This document shows, piece after piece, positions 51,789 through 59,777 of a DNA stretch of 64,000 nucleotides (position 1 is its first letter; every line of letters begins with the position of its first letter). Under the pieces are notes generated by a model. The model worked only from the letters and a program-made list of their open reading frames with translations, searched no databases and was not told where the DNA came from. The DNA is taken from positions 310,001 through 374,000 of the forward strand of contig NZ_FMCR01000007.1 in assembly GCF_900091575.1 (NCBI RefSeq). The letters run 5' to 3'. The DNA is from Micromonospora saelicesensis. GTDB taxonomy: Bacteria > Actinomycetota > Actinomycetes > Mycobacteriales > Micromonosporaceae. Both the position numbers and the translations under genes were made by a program.

Positions 51789-53050
51789 GAAATCTCCACG
51801 ACTATCTGGGTGGGTCCACCCAGCGGGCTGGACAGCGACAGTCTGCCATCGACGACAGAAACCCGGTCGCCGAGACCGAGCAGGCCCGTCCCCGCGCCGA
51901 CGTCGGCACCACCGCGGCCGTTGTCGCAGATGGTTACCACCAAGCGGCCATGCGAATAGCCGCCGAAGATCTCGCCGTGGTCTGCGCCGGAGTGCTTCGC
52001 CATGTTCGACAGCACCTCCGAAACAACGAAATAGACCGTCGACTCGATCGGCCGGGAGAATCGCTGCGGCAGGGCAAGGTGAACGTCCACCGGAATCGCG
52101 GATCGAGCCGCGAGATCAACGAGCGCCGCATCGAGGCCGTAATCGGTGAGGACCGGTGGATGGATGCCGCGAATCAGTTCCCGCAACTCCACGAGAGCCC
52201 TTTCGGCCTCGTCGTGCGCGCGGGTCAACTGCTCAGCTAGCGGTCCGGCGGGCGCGTCCAGCCGGGCCATGCCGAGCATCATCGTGAGCGCCACGAGGCG
52301 TTGCTGTGCACCGTCGTGCAGGTCCCGCTCGATGCGCCCGCGCTCGGCCTCAAACGCGTCGACCAGGCGGAGCCGGGAGCGGGTGAGCTCGGTGATCCGG
52401 TCGCCCAGCGGACTGACCGGCGAGACGATGAGGAATCGGGCCAGCGCCCCACGGGAACCAGCCAGCAGACCCAACCCGTACGCGCAGGCAACCAGAGCGA
52501 CGAGCCCCGCGGCGCAGGTGGCGAAGGCAGCTGGCCAGGAGGTGACCGGGTACGCCTTGAGCACGTTGACCTGCTGTCCTTCGCCCACGGTGGCAAGCAG
52601 GAGCGGGGTGGCGAGCAACGCGAGCGGCACGGTCAGCCCCAGGATCACGGCGAGCAGGTCGATCGGCCAGAGCACCAGCATGAGCAGCGCCGCATATCCC
52701 AGTTCGCGCCACGTGACCGGCTCGGTGAAACGGGTTCGCAGCCACGAGGCGGGGCCCGGGCGCGGCGGGGTTCGGTGCGCGTCCGGCACCGGCCGGGCAT
52801 CGATCATCCGCAACGACCAGCGCTCGATGCCAGCCACGGGCAGGCCCAGCAGAGCGATCGCGCCGAGCAGGGGGATGCCGACGACCACCACCGCCAGCAG
52901 CCCGCCGACCGAGAGCAGAAGCAGCGCGACGACCAGCGTCAGCAATCCGGTCAATCCACTGACGGTCAGATATCCCACCGAGCGCAAGAGCCAGCCGGAA
53001 CACAGGAAACCGGGCCGACCCAAGGCCTGCCACACATTCTGCGCGATCAC
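51761..53050 (-). CDS. Sensor histidine kinase with N-terminal membrane sensor domain
   Basis: A 429-residue kinase. The N-terminal half holds a 'putative sensor'-type domain with two pairs of membrane helices (LTGLLTLVVALLLLSVGGLL, AALLMLVLWPIDLLAVI and LVALVACAYGLGLLAG). It is followed by HisKA_3 IERDLHDGAQQRLV with the phospho-His at 245, and by the ATPase domain (SEVLSNMAKHSGAD, CDNGRGGAD, GTGLLGLGDR). Kinases of this build usually sense membrane-active compounds and control neighbouring exporters. The gene starts the kinase-regulator operon. Confidence 0.9.
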   Translation of the reverse strand: MIAQNVWQALGRPGFLCSGWLLRSVGYLTVSGLTGLLTLVVALLLLSVGGLLAVVVVGIPLLGAIALLGLPVAGIERWSLRMIDARPVPDAHRTPPRPGPASWLRTRFTEPVTWRELGYAALLMLVLWPIDLLAVILGLTVPLALLATPLLLATVGEGQQVNVLKAYPVTSWPAAFATCAAGLVALVACAYGLGLLAGSRGALARFLIVSPVSPLGDRITELTRSRLRLVDAFEAERGRIERDLHDGAQQRLVALTMMLGMARLDAPAGPLAEQLTRAHDEAERALVELRELIRGIHPPVLTDYGLDAALVDLAARSAIPVDVHLALPQRFSRPIESTVYFVVSEVLSNMAKHSGADHGEIFGGYSHGRLVVTICDNGRGGADVGAGTGLLGLGDRVSVVDGRLSLSSPLGGPTQIVVEISCQPLPGSE

Positions 53051-53482
53051 TCGGACAACCGTAGACGGGGCGTGATCGCGTCACCAGCCAGCAGGTGCGA
53101 CCGGAGAGGCAGTGCCCCGCATGACCAAAAAGACTCGCTTCCGGAGAGGCTCGCGCGCTCGTCATTCCGGTTTTCTTGATCAAGTACGACCGCATCGGCA
53201 ACCACGCCACCGAGGGCGATGACCCGATGACCGGTTGGCTGGCCAACAACATCACGACGATTGAGCTGTGGGGCACACTGCTCGTGGTCCTTTTGCGACT
53301 GGCGCTCGAGGCAGCAGTGCCCTTCATCGGCATCCGCGCTGATCACCCGCAAGCACCAGCGGTGCGCAACGGCGAGCTCAAGCGGCCGTCGGCCTCGCAC
53401 CGGAGAGCCGGCGGTCACATCGATCCGAGCAGCCCGATTCCCCTGGCCCGTATCGCTAGCACTACCACAAAGACTCACCCCC
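53051..53482. other. Divergent region between kinase operon and ABC exporter
   Basis: This stretch contains only weak frames; one (53176-53520, plus) has a hydrophobic stretch IELWGTLLVVLLRLALEAAV but no ribosome site and an unnatural tail, so I do not call it. The perfect palindrome at 53483-53504 follows. Confidence 0.45.
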
Positions 53483-53504
53483 GCGAGACTGTGCACAGTC
53501 TCGC
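53483..53504. promoter_or_regulatory. 22-bp perfect palindrome before the ABC exporter operon
   Basis: Each arm is GCGAGACTGTG, with no spacer, ending 19 bp before the ABC ATG. Such a symmetric site close to the start is a strong operator candidate, for the response regulator or for an unlinked repressor. Confidence 0.65.
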
Positions 53505-53523
53505 CGTACACCAACGTTGAACC

Positions 53524-54261
53524 ATGACCCGTGACGCGATCCGGCTCCGCTCCGTCACCCGCACCTATGGGGCGGGCGACGGAGCGGTGACCGCTCTGAA
53601 CGATTTCTCACTGTCCTTCTCCGTGGGCACCTTCACCGCTGTCATGGGCCCCTCCGGTTCGGGCAAGTCGACGCTGCTGCAGTGCGCGGCTGGTCTCGAC
53701 CGCCCGACCTCCGGCTCGGTGCTGCTCGGCGAGACGGACCTGACGACGCTCAACGAGACGAAGTTGACCCTGCTGCGCCGCGAGCGCATCGGCTTCGTGT
53801 TCCAGTCCTTCAATCTCCTGCCGGCCCTGACGGCCGAGCAGAACGTGGCGCTGCCGTTGCGCCTGGCTGGGCGCCGGACTGGCCGCTCCCAGATCCAGGA
53901 CGCCCTGGCCCAGGTGGGGCTGGCCGGCCGCGCCACGCACCGCCCCGGTGAGATGTCCGGCGGCCAACAGCAGCGGGTCGCCATCGCCCGGGCACTGATC
54001 ACCCAACCCGAGGTGCTCTTCGCCGACGAGCCGACCGGCGCGCTGGACTCCACCACCAGCCGCGATGTGCTCACGATGCTGCGAACCATGGTGGACGAGC
54101 AGCGGCAGACCATCGTCATGGTCACCCACGACCCGGTCGCCGCGTCGTACGCCGACCGCGTCGTCTTCCTCGCCGACGGCCACCTCAACGGCGAGTTGAA
54201 GTCGCCGACCGCCGCGGCTGTCGCGGCCCGCATGACCCGGATGGAGACTGTCGCGTGCTGA
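53524..54261 (+). CDS. ABC transporter ATP-binding protein (MacB/LolD class)
   Basis: A 245-residue ATPase. Walker A GPSGSGKST, Q-loop in FVFQSFNLLPALTAEQN, signature MSGGQQQR, Walker B VLFADEPTGALD and H-loop MVTHDPVAA are all intact and have the MacB-type spacing. It pairs with the FtsX-type permease encoded next, overlapping by 7 bp, to form an exporter or extractor of peptides, lipids or antibiotics. The palindrome just upstream and the divergent two-component system suggest inducible resistance. Confidence 0.93.
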   Translation: MTRDAIRLRSVTRTYGAGDGAVTALNDFSLSFSVGTFTAVMGPSGSGKSTLLQCAAGLDRPTSGSVLLGETDLTTLNETKLTLLRRERIGFVFQSFNLLPALTAEQNVALPLRLAGRRTGRSQIQDALAQVGLAGRATHRPGEMSGGQQQRVAIARALITQPEVLFADEPTGALDSTTSRDVLTMLRTMVDEQRQTIVMVTHDPVAASYADRVVFLADGHLNGELKSPTAAAVAARMTRMETVAC

Positions 54262-56729
54262 CCGTGATCCTCAGTACGCTGCGGACCCGCTGGGTGACGC
54301 TCATTGGCACCTTCGTCGCACTGGCACTGGGAGTAGCCCTGATCGCCACTATGGGCCTCGGGCTCGCCTCGACACTGGACGCACCGCAGCAGAAGCCCGC
54401 GCGCTTCGCCACGGCGCCGGTGGTGGTGCGGGGCCCCGACGAGCTGCGGGTGCCCTCCCCGATCGGGGACCGCACCCAGCCGCTCGCGCAGCCGCGGGAG
54501 GTCGCGCCCGAGATCGCCACGGCGCTCGCCGCGAAGATGACCACCATCGCCGACCGGTCGTTCCCGGTCCGGGTGGCCACGGTTGACAACGACGGCCTGG
54601 TCGGGCATCCGTGGTCGATCGCCGCCTTCGGCGGGTACCGGCTGACCGCTGGGCGCGAACCGCGCAAGCCCGGCGAGGTCGTGCTGGCCGGCGACCCGTC
54701 GCTGGTCGGCACGACGCTGCCGGTGCGTACGTCTGCGGGGCTGAGCAACCGTCTGGTCTCCGGCGTGGTCGCGCCGGCCCGCTTCGAGGAGGCGATGTTC
54801 TTCACCGACGAGGAGGCGGCGAAGCTGTCGCCTCGGATCGACAACCTCGTCGTGCAGGCGGCGCCCGATGCGGTCCGGAGGCTCGTCGGCCCGAGCGCTG
54901 ACATGCAGGTGCTCACCGGCGACGACCGGCACCGGGCCGATCCGGAGCCCAACCGCGACCGTGACGCCCTCATCGCCATGAACGCGCTGCTGGGCACCGC
55001 CGGCGGCGTCACCACGTTCGTCTCCGTCTTCGTGGTCGCGTCCACGTTCGCCTTCGCCGTAGCCCAGCGGCGCCGCGAGATCGGGCTGATGCGTACTGCC
55101 GGGGCCACCCCGAGGCAGGTCCGCTCGATGATGCTCATGGAGGCGGCGGCGGTGAGTGTGCTCGCCTCGACCGCCGGGTGCGTGCTCGGCTCGTACGGCG
55201 CCCCTTGGCTCGCGAGCCTGCTCGTCGACGAACAACTCGCCCCGCCGTGGTTCACCATCGGCACCCACTCGTGGCCGTACCACGTGGCCTTCTGGGCCGG
55301 ACTGCTCATGGCGCTGGCCGGCGTCACGGTGGCGACGGTCCGGGCCGGACGGATCCGTCCTGTGGAGGCGCTGCGCGAGGCGTCGGTGGACAGCAGGGCG
55401 ATGACGCTCGGGCGCTGGATCGTCGGCGCAGGGCTGCTCACCACCGGGCTCGGCATGCTCTTCTGGCGGATGCTGTCCGACCCCGCCGACGCCCTGCACC
55501 GCAAGACGTACACCACCCAGCCGATGCTGTTGATCACCGCGGTGGCACTGCTCGCGCCGATCCTCGTCCAGCCGTTCACCCGGCTGCTCGCCTGGCTTCC
55601 CGCGCAACTACCCGGTGCCACCGGCATGCTGGTGCGGGAGAACGCCGCCGCCGGGGTCCGGCGTACCGCGGCGATCGCCGCCCCGGTGCTGGTAACCGTG
55701 GCACTGGCCGGATCGCTGCTGGGGGCGACGGCGACCATCAGCGAGGCAAAGGTGGCCGAGATCCGCGACCAGACCCGCGCCGACCTGATCGTGCAGGCAG
55801 GCGACGCGGCCGCGGGCTTCGACAGCCGTACGGTCACGCAGGTCCGGCAGGTGCCCGGCGCCACGGTGACAGCCAGCGCCGCCACCGCCGTGTACACCCT
55901 GGAGGAGGGCACCGCCCTGATCCGCTCGGACGCGCACGCCGTCGATCCCCGCGAGCTCGCCGTCGCCCGCAAGCTGCCGGTGCGCTCCGGCGACCTGGCC
56001 GACCTCGACGACAGCAGCATCGTCGTCAACGACGAGTGGGCGCAGCACACCGTCGGCGAGCGGGTCGACGTCTGGCTCGGCGACGGCACGAAGGTATCGC
56101 TGCGGATCGCCGCCGTCATCGCTGCCGGTACGGGCAACAACGCCGTCTTCGTGACCCCCCGCAACGCCCCCGGGGTGGCACCGGACCGGCTGGACGTCAC
56201 GTGGGCCGTCGACGCCGACACGATCGCCGGTGCTGCGGCAGTGCGGGCCGCCCTGCAGCCGACCGGGGCCGAGGTGCAGAGCCGGGCGGAGTGGATCCAG
56301 TCGGAGTACCCGAGCACCAGCCGCCAGACCCGCATCGGCTACCTCCTGGTCCTCGGCATCGCGCTGATCTACACCGGTATCGCGCTGGGCAACACGATGG
56401 TGATGGTCACCTCGGACCGGGTACGCGACCTCGCCGTGCTGCGGCTCGTCGGCGCGACGAACCAGCAGATCCTCGTCCTGGTCGGCGTCGAGGCGCTGAC
56501 GGTCGTGGCGGTCGGCGCAGTGCTCGGCACGATCGTGACGGCGTTCAACGTGCTCGGCATCTGGGGCTCGCTGGCCGCGCTGTCGGTCTGGTCGACCGTG
56601 GTTTTGCCCTGGCAGACCCTCGCGGCGACGCTCGGGGTGTGCGCGGTGATCGCCGTCGCCGCTTCCGTGCTGCCCGCGATCGGTGCCCTACGCACGCGCC
56701 CGGTGGAGCTGACCAACGCGCACGGATGA
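54255..56729 (+). CDS. FtsX-like ABC transporter permease
   Basis: An 824-residue permease with duplicated FtsX domains. Membrane segments appear at the N-terminus (TLIGTFVALALGVALIATMG), three around 250-350 (FVSVFVVASTFAFAVAQRR; EAAAVSVLASTAGCVLGSYG), a central pair, and three at the C-terminus (IGYLLVLGIALIYTGIALGN; VEALTVVAVGAVLGTIV). Two extracytoplasmic domains lie between. It is the membrane partner of the preceding ATPase; GTG 54255 overlaps that gene. Proteins of this size and duplication are typical of actinobacterial antimicrobial-peptide or lipid exporters. A 22-bp palindrome follows the stop. Confidence 0.92.
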   Translation: MLTVILSTLRTRWVTLIGTFVALALGVALIATMGLGLASTLDAPQQKPARFATAPVVVRGPDELRVPSPIGDRTQPLAQPREVAPEIATALAAKMTTIADRSFPVRVATVDNDGLVGHPWSIAAFGGYRLTAGREPRKPGEVVLAGDPSLVGTTLPVRTSAGLSNRLVSGVVAPARFEEAMFFTDEEAAKLSPRIDNLVVQAAPDAVRRLVGPSADMQVLTGDDRHRADPEPNRDRDALIAMNALLGTAGGVTTFVSVFVVASTFAFAVAQRRREIGLMRTAGATPRQVRSMMLMEAAAVSVLASTAGCVLGSYGAPWLASLLVDEQLAPPWFTIGTHSWPYHVAFWAGLLMALAGVTVATVRAGRIRPVEALREASVDSRAMTLGRWIVGAGLLTTGLGMLFWRMLSDPADALHRKTYTTQPMLLITAVALLAPILVQPFTRLLAWLPAQLPGATGMLVRENAAAGVRRTAAIAAPVLVTVALAGSLLGATATISEAKVAEIRDQTRADLIVQAGDAAAGFDSRTVTQVRQVPGATVTASAATAVYTLEEGTALIRSDAHAVDPRELAVARKLPVRSGDLADLDDSSIVVNDEWAQHTVGERVDVWLGDGTKVSLRIAAVIAAGTGNNAVFVTPRNAPGVAPDRLDVTWAVDADTIAGAAAVRAALQPTGAEVQSRAEWIQSEYPSTSRQTRIGYLLVLGIALIYTGIALGNTMVMVTSDRVRDLAVLRLVGATNQQILVLVGVEALTVVAVGAVLGTIVTAFNVLGIWGSLAALSVWSTVVLPWQTLAATLGVCAVIAVAASVLPAIGALRTRPVELTNAHG

Positions 56730-56803
56730 ACGCCGTACGACGACATGAACCCGAGGTGGCCCAGTTCGGCGAGGGCCGACCCCCTCGTGATGAAGCTGGC
56801 AAA

Positions 56804-56825
56804 TGTCGCTGTCCGGACAGCGACA
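56804..56825. terminator. 22-bp perfect palindrome after the ABC exporter operon
   Basis: Arms of TGTCGCTGTCC; folded as RNA it gives a 9-bp stem with a CCGG loop, 75 bp after the permease stop. A terminator is likely; an operator for the next gene is the alternative. Confidence 0.55.
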
Positions 56826-56847
56826 GGTCCGTGCCTCTGTGGCCCCG

Positions 56848-56881
56848 TGTTGACCGCTGCATCGGGCACGGATCGGGCACG
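56848..56881. repeat. 34-bp dispersed repeat, copy A
   Basis: Matches 57945-57978 at 32 of 34 positions. It contains ATCGGGCACGGATCGGGCAC, itself a direct repeat with an 11-bp period. Confidence 0.65.
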
Positions 56882-56938
56882 ACGCTGGCCGAACGGGACA
56901 TGGGCGTCGCTCGGCGTGGCCCAGCTACTGTCGTCCGC

Positions 56939-57310
56939 GTGGAACGGCGTCGACTGATCGCTCTATTGACGGGCGAGGGCAGCGCCGACGCGATGTGCCG
57001 AAACGCGCTCGATCGCGGTGCGGACTTCACCATCACGGATGGTGCCCTGCCGGCAAGCCACTACGCCCGCATCTACGACCGCCGGGAGCGGCACTGCCGA
57101 CAGCGTGGGATCGCCACGCTCAGCTTCCGTCAAGGCGTCGAACGCCTGCATGACGCGACGGATCAGCCTGTGCGCCTGGGCTGGGTCAAGGTCACAGACC
57201 CGGACCACCATTTCCAACTCTTCTTCACCGATGACCTGTCTGCCGTTGTTGCCTGCATCGGGATTGGCCAGCGCTTCAGGCACTCCAACGAGACGACGGG
57301 CCAGGACTGA
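56939..57310 (+). CDS. Small uncharacterised protein
   Basis: A 123-residue protein: LIALLTGEGSADAMCRNALD, FTITDGALPASHYARIYDRR, GIATLSFRQGVERLHDATDQ and FQLFFTDDLSAVVACIGIGQ. The alternation of strands and helices suggests a compact alpha/beta fold; family not recognised. GTG 56939 follows TACTGT by 7 nt (leaderless). Repeats flank it on both sides. It looks like one of the accessory single genes of this zone. Confidence 0.6.
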   Translation: MERRRLIALLTGEGSADAMCRNALDRGADFTITDGALPASHYARIYDRRERHCRQRGIATLSFRQGVERLHDATDQPVRLGWVKVTDPDHHFQLFFTDDLSAVVACIGIGQRFRHSNETTGQD

Positions 57311-57422
57311 CCTCTTCGTCCCGAAGAAAGTTCCTGGCCGGCTAGACCAGCTTCGATCCGTCTGCTGAGCTGCGAGAAGTTCCGCTCACGTCCACTGTCG
57401 TCCGGCGGTGTGCATGTCGGTC

Positions 57423-57439
57423 GTCACTCGGTTAGTCAC
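57423..57439. repeat. Copy 4 of the GTCAC-N7-GTCAC dispersed repeat
   Basis: GTCACTCGGTTAGTCAC, touching the stop of the Imm8 gene. Confidence 0.6.
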
Positions 57440-57790
57440 TCAGCCGGTGTAGTCCTCAAACTCGTGCTGCGCCAGGCGTCCGACCTTCGCAGCGACCTCG
57501 CTCCAGCTGGCACCCTCAACGTTCTGGATGAGCCTGCGGAGGAAGTGCTCCACGCGGCCAGCGTCGAATTGATCGACAAAGAGCCAGTGTCTTCCAACGA
57601 CGACGTCCTGCTTGGCGAGCATCCGCGACAGAGCAGCCGGCGTGCATACCGTCGCTTGGAACCGCTCCTCACCCGGACCGTCACTTGGGCCTGCATAGAT
57701 TTCCACGAGCTGTGCCGTGACGGCGGGGTCCTCGGGTGGGCCTTGCTCCTCAAGGTCGGGGAACCTGACCGAGTGGACGACGACCCGCAT
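57440..57790 (-). CDS. Imm8-family immunity protein (orphan)
   Basis: A 116-residue protein with the marks of Imm8 immunity proteins: RFQATVCTPAALSRML in the middle, HWLFVDQFDAGRVEHFLRRL, and the C-terminal SWSEVAAKVGRLAQHEFEDY block. Imm8 proteins neutralise nuclease-type polymorphic toxins. No toxin gene is adjacent, so it is an orphan, perhaps protecting against toxins from neighbours. TAGAGT lies 7 nt before the ATG. The stop abuts a dispersed repeat. Confidence 0.78.
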   Translation of the reverse strand: MRVVVHSVRFPDLEEQGPPEDPAVTAQLVEIYAGPSDGPGEERFQATVCTPAALSRMLAKQDVVVGRHWLFVDQFDAGRVEHFLRRLIQNVEGASWSEVAAKVGRLAQHEFEDYTG

Positions 57791-57944
57791 GCCTCGGACT
57801 CTAGTGGCGCGAGAACCTACCCGCGCTGACCAACGAGACGGTTAGCTTGGGAATCGCCTTGATTGACACTAGGGGTAGCCGCGCGGCCGGCGGACAGCAC
57901 AGAGCGTTCCAGCTCGACACCGTGGAAGTGCCAGTGTTGGCCGA

Positions 57945-57978
57945 TGTTGACCGTTGCATCGGGCACAGATCGGGCACG
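57945..57978. repeat. 34-bp dispersed repeat, copy B
   Basis: See copy A at 56848; two mismatches. The copy ends just before the stop of the small membrane protein gene. Confidence 0.65.
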
Positions 57979-57979
57979 C

Positions 57980-58261
57980 CTATCGTCCCGGTTTCTCCCG
58001 GTCAGAGGGTCTGCGGCGGCTCCTCGCGCTTCCGGCAACTGCTCCAGTGCCAGCAATCAGGAGCAATAGACCAAGGGCCAACCCGAGGTAGAGCAGACGG
58101 TCGGACGCGGCAACCTCCTTGTCGTACTGCTGCGCCATCTCTGGGGTGGGGTCCTGGTAAGGGATCGTCGCTCCCATGCAGCAAGCGAACAGCGGAAGCA
58201 AGATTCCCCCGCCGATCATGAGCCAACCAACCACCCCAACAACCCTCGGCCGTCGCATCAT
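57980..58261 (-). CDS. Small two-helix membrane protein
   Basis: A 93-residue protein with two membrane helices (VVGVVGWLMIGGGILLPLFA and LLYLGLALGLLLLIAGTGAV) joined by a polar loop with DPTPEMAQQYDKE, and a basic tail (SARSRRRPSDREKPGR). Cytoplasmic ends are inferred from the positive charges. ATG 58261 and 58258 are both possible. Function unknown; it is transcribed alone. Confidence 0.62.
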   Translation of the reverse strand: MMRRPRVVGVVGWLMIGGGILLPLFACCMGATIPYQDPTPEMAQQYDKEVAASDRLLYLGLALGLLLLIAGTGAVAGSARSRRRPSDREKPGR

Positions 58262-58371
58262 TCAATGATCAACGAATAGGTCCGAGACCTCTATCAGCCC
58301 CTCGTGCCGTATCAAGGAACGATCATGGGTCGTCGACCTGACCGACACACCCGTGGATGGTCACACCCGTC

Positions 58372-58388
58372 GTCACCCAGATTGTCAC
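58372..58388. repeat. Copy 5 of the GTCAC-N7-GTCAC dispersed repeat
   Basis: GTCACCCAGATTGTCAC; the most divergent copy. Confidence 0.5.
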
Positions 58389-58681
58389 TCGCGCAGAGCC
58401 GACCCCAGCTACCGCGCCACCCGCCACCGCAAGCACCCACGGACCGTGACCCGCCGACGGCGCCCCGGCCATCCTGGAGCCGGAGCGCCCCCACCGGAGG
58501 CGCAGCAGCCGTAACCCCGCAACCGCCGCCAGCTCGTCGAGGCGGCCGGCGTGCGCTCCCTCACGCCGCGCGGGCTCGTGGCCGCGCGGCCCGGCCGGCT
58601 GCCGGCCCACACCTCACCGGTCATCGGTCTGTCGTACTCCGGCACGACGGTCACCGAGAGCGTCTACCGGCGGGGACGTGC

Positions 58682-58838
58682 CGTCACCAGGAAACAGCGT
58701 GCGCCTGCCCGTCGCGACTCGCCTACCCGGGGCAAGGGGTTCGTGTCGGTGGACCGCCACGGACCGATGCCGACGTGGGATACGCCTTATCGGCCCCATC
58801 CCGCTCAGCTGAAGATCAGCCCACCTTGACGGGTCGCG
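58682..58838. repeat. About 150-bp dispersed repeat, copy B
   Basis: Matches 43195-43350 in the same orientation, including CCCGCTCAGCTGAAGATCAG and CCACGGACCGATG. Confidence 0.7.
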
Positions 58839-58975
58839 AGGCAGGCGTTCGGGACCCGTCTTTGTCACGAGCCCTCTCAGCCAGACGCGCCTCCACGACC
58901 CGACGCGGTGCGCGCGCATAGCCGAAAAGAGTGTGTTGCCGCGAATCTCCCATGGCCGACATCCGCTGTCCCGAC

Positions 58976-59560
58976 TCACGGCGTAGCGGGCAACCCGGCG
59001 CGGCACAGCTCAAGAGCGTCTCGAGCACCGCGCAGGGCTGCGATCACATTGGGCGAGGGTCGCACGTGCACTTCAGGAAAGTTGAGACCGGCCGATCCGT
59101 TGGTGATCGGGTAGGCCAGTTGCTCACGCCCGAGCCGGAATTGGGCGTCGATGCCGGTGCGGTTGCCGCGCGGGTCCTGGCGATGCCAACGGCCCGCGAG
59201 GTATACGGCAACGAGGCCGTGCAGAAAGGGCTCTCCCCCGTCGGTCAACTGTTGGTAGCACAACCCGGCCGGAACGCCGGCGGCCCGGGCCACGGCCACC
59301 AGCAGGTGCGACTTGGCATAGCAGAGGCCGACGCCGGCACTGAGCACCTCGCCAGCGGTGACGGTGATCCGCGGATCCTGGGCGTCCACGGAGTGCCGAA
59401 TCCGGTCGCGAACCCATGCGAAGGCGGCCCGCATGAAGTCGACGTCGTCCGGATGCGCCGCGCGTAGTTCACCAGCTAACGCCCGCACTGCCGGATGGTC
59501 CACCTCGACGAGCATGTCACCGCCCAGGTACTCCATCGGTTCGCCCGCGACCAGTTGCAT
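58976..59560 (-). CDS. Transglutaminase-like cysteine-protease-fold protein
   Basis: A 194-residue protein with a complete transglutaminase-like triad: C80 in GVGLCYAKSHLL, H114 in PFLHGLVAVYL and D129 in RWHRQDPRGN. PEDIDFMRAAF-type spacing before it (DDVDFMRAAFAWVRDRIRHS) is usual. It has no signal, so it acts in the cytoplasm; members of this small group have unknown substrates (protease, amidase or glycanase). AAAGGGA precedes the ATG. It is divergent from the FGE-fold gene. Confidence 0.85.
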   Translation of the reverse strand: MQLVAGEPMEYLGGDMLVEVDHPAVRALAGELRAAHPDDVDFMRAAFAWVRDRIRHSVDAQDPRITVTAGEVLSAGVGLCYAKSHLLVAVARAAGVPAGLCYQQLTDGGEPFLHGLVAVYLAGRWHRQDPRGNRTGIDAQFRLGREQLAYPITNGSAGLNFPEVHVRPSPNVIAALRGARDALELCRAGLPATP

Positions 59561-59777
59561 AGCTGTCCCTTTCCCCGCCGCCTGTTCAGTCGGGTTCGAG
59601 GCTGCTCCATCGCGCCATGACCCATCGCGTTACGGTAGCGGCGCTATCTCACCGCCGCCCGCTTCGCCTGTCACCCTTAAGACCTGCCCTACTCCCCCCG
59701 CCGATGACACTCAGCGCACGAGAGCTGCGGGTCATCGGGAGAGACCGCTGGGCGGCTGGCTGCTAGCGTTCGCCGCC

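Larger units (their letters stand above)
58262..58975. other. Repeat-rich intergenic region
   Basis: No supported gene in over 700 bp. It holds copy 5 of the 17-bp repeat, the short repeat at 58428-58472 shared with 48905, and copy B of the 150-bp repeat. Open frames here (for example 58304-58921) are high-GC noise without start signals. Confidence 0.6.

Noticed and set aside
53176..53520. 114-codon plus-strand frame with a hydrophobic stretch before the ABC exporter
   Set aside because: No ribosome site or -10 box at its start, a low-quality tail, and it runs over the perfect palindrome that is better explained as an operator.
53565..56335. Long minus-strand frames opposite the ABC exporter genes
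   Set aside because: They mirror two genes with intact ABC motifs and are dominated by Arg, Ala, Ser and Thr typical of shadow frames.
58304..58921. 205-codon plus-strand frame in the repeat-rich region
   Set aside because: Composition is Pro/Arg/Ser noise, no start signal, and it covers repeats that also occur in other frames elsewhere.
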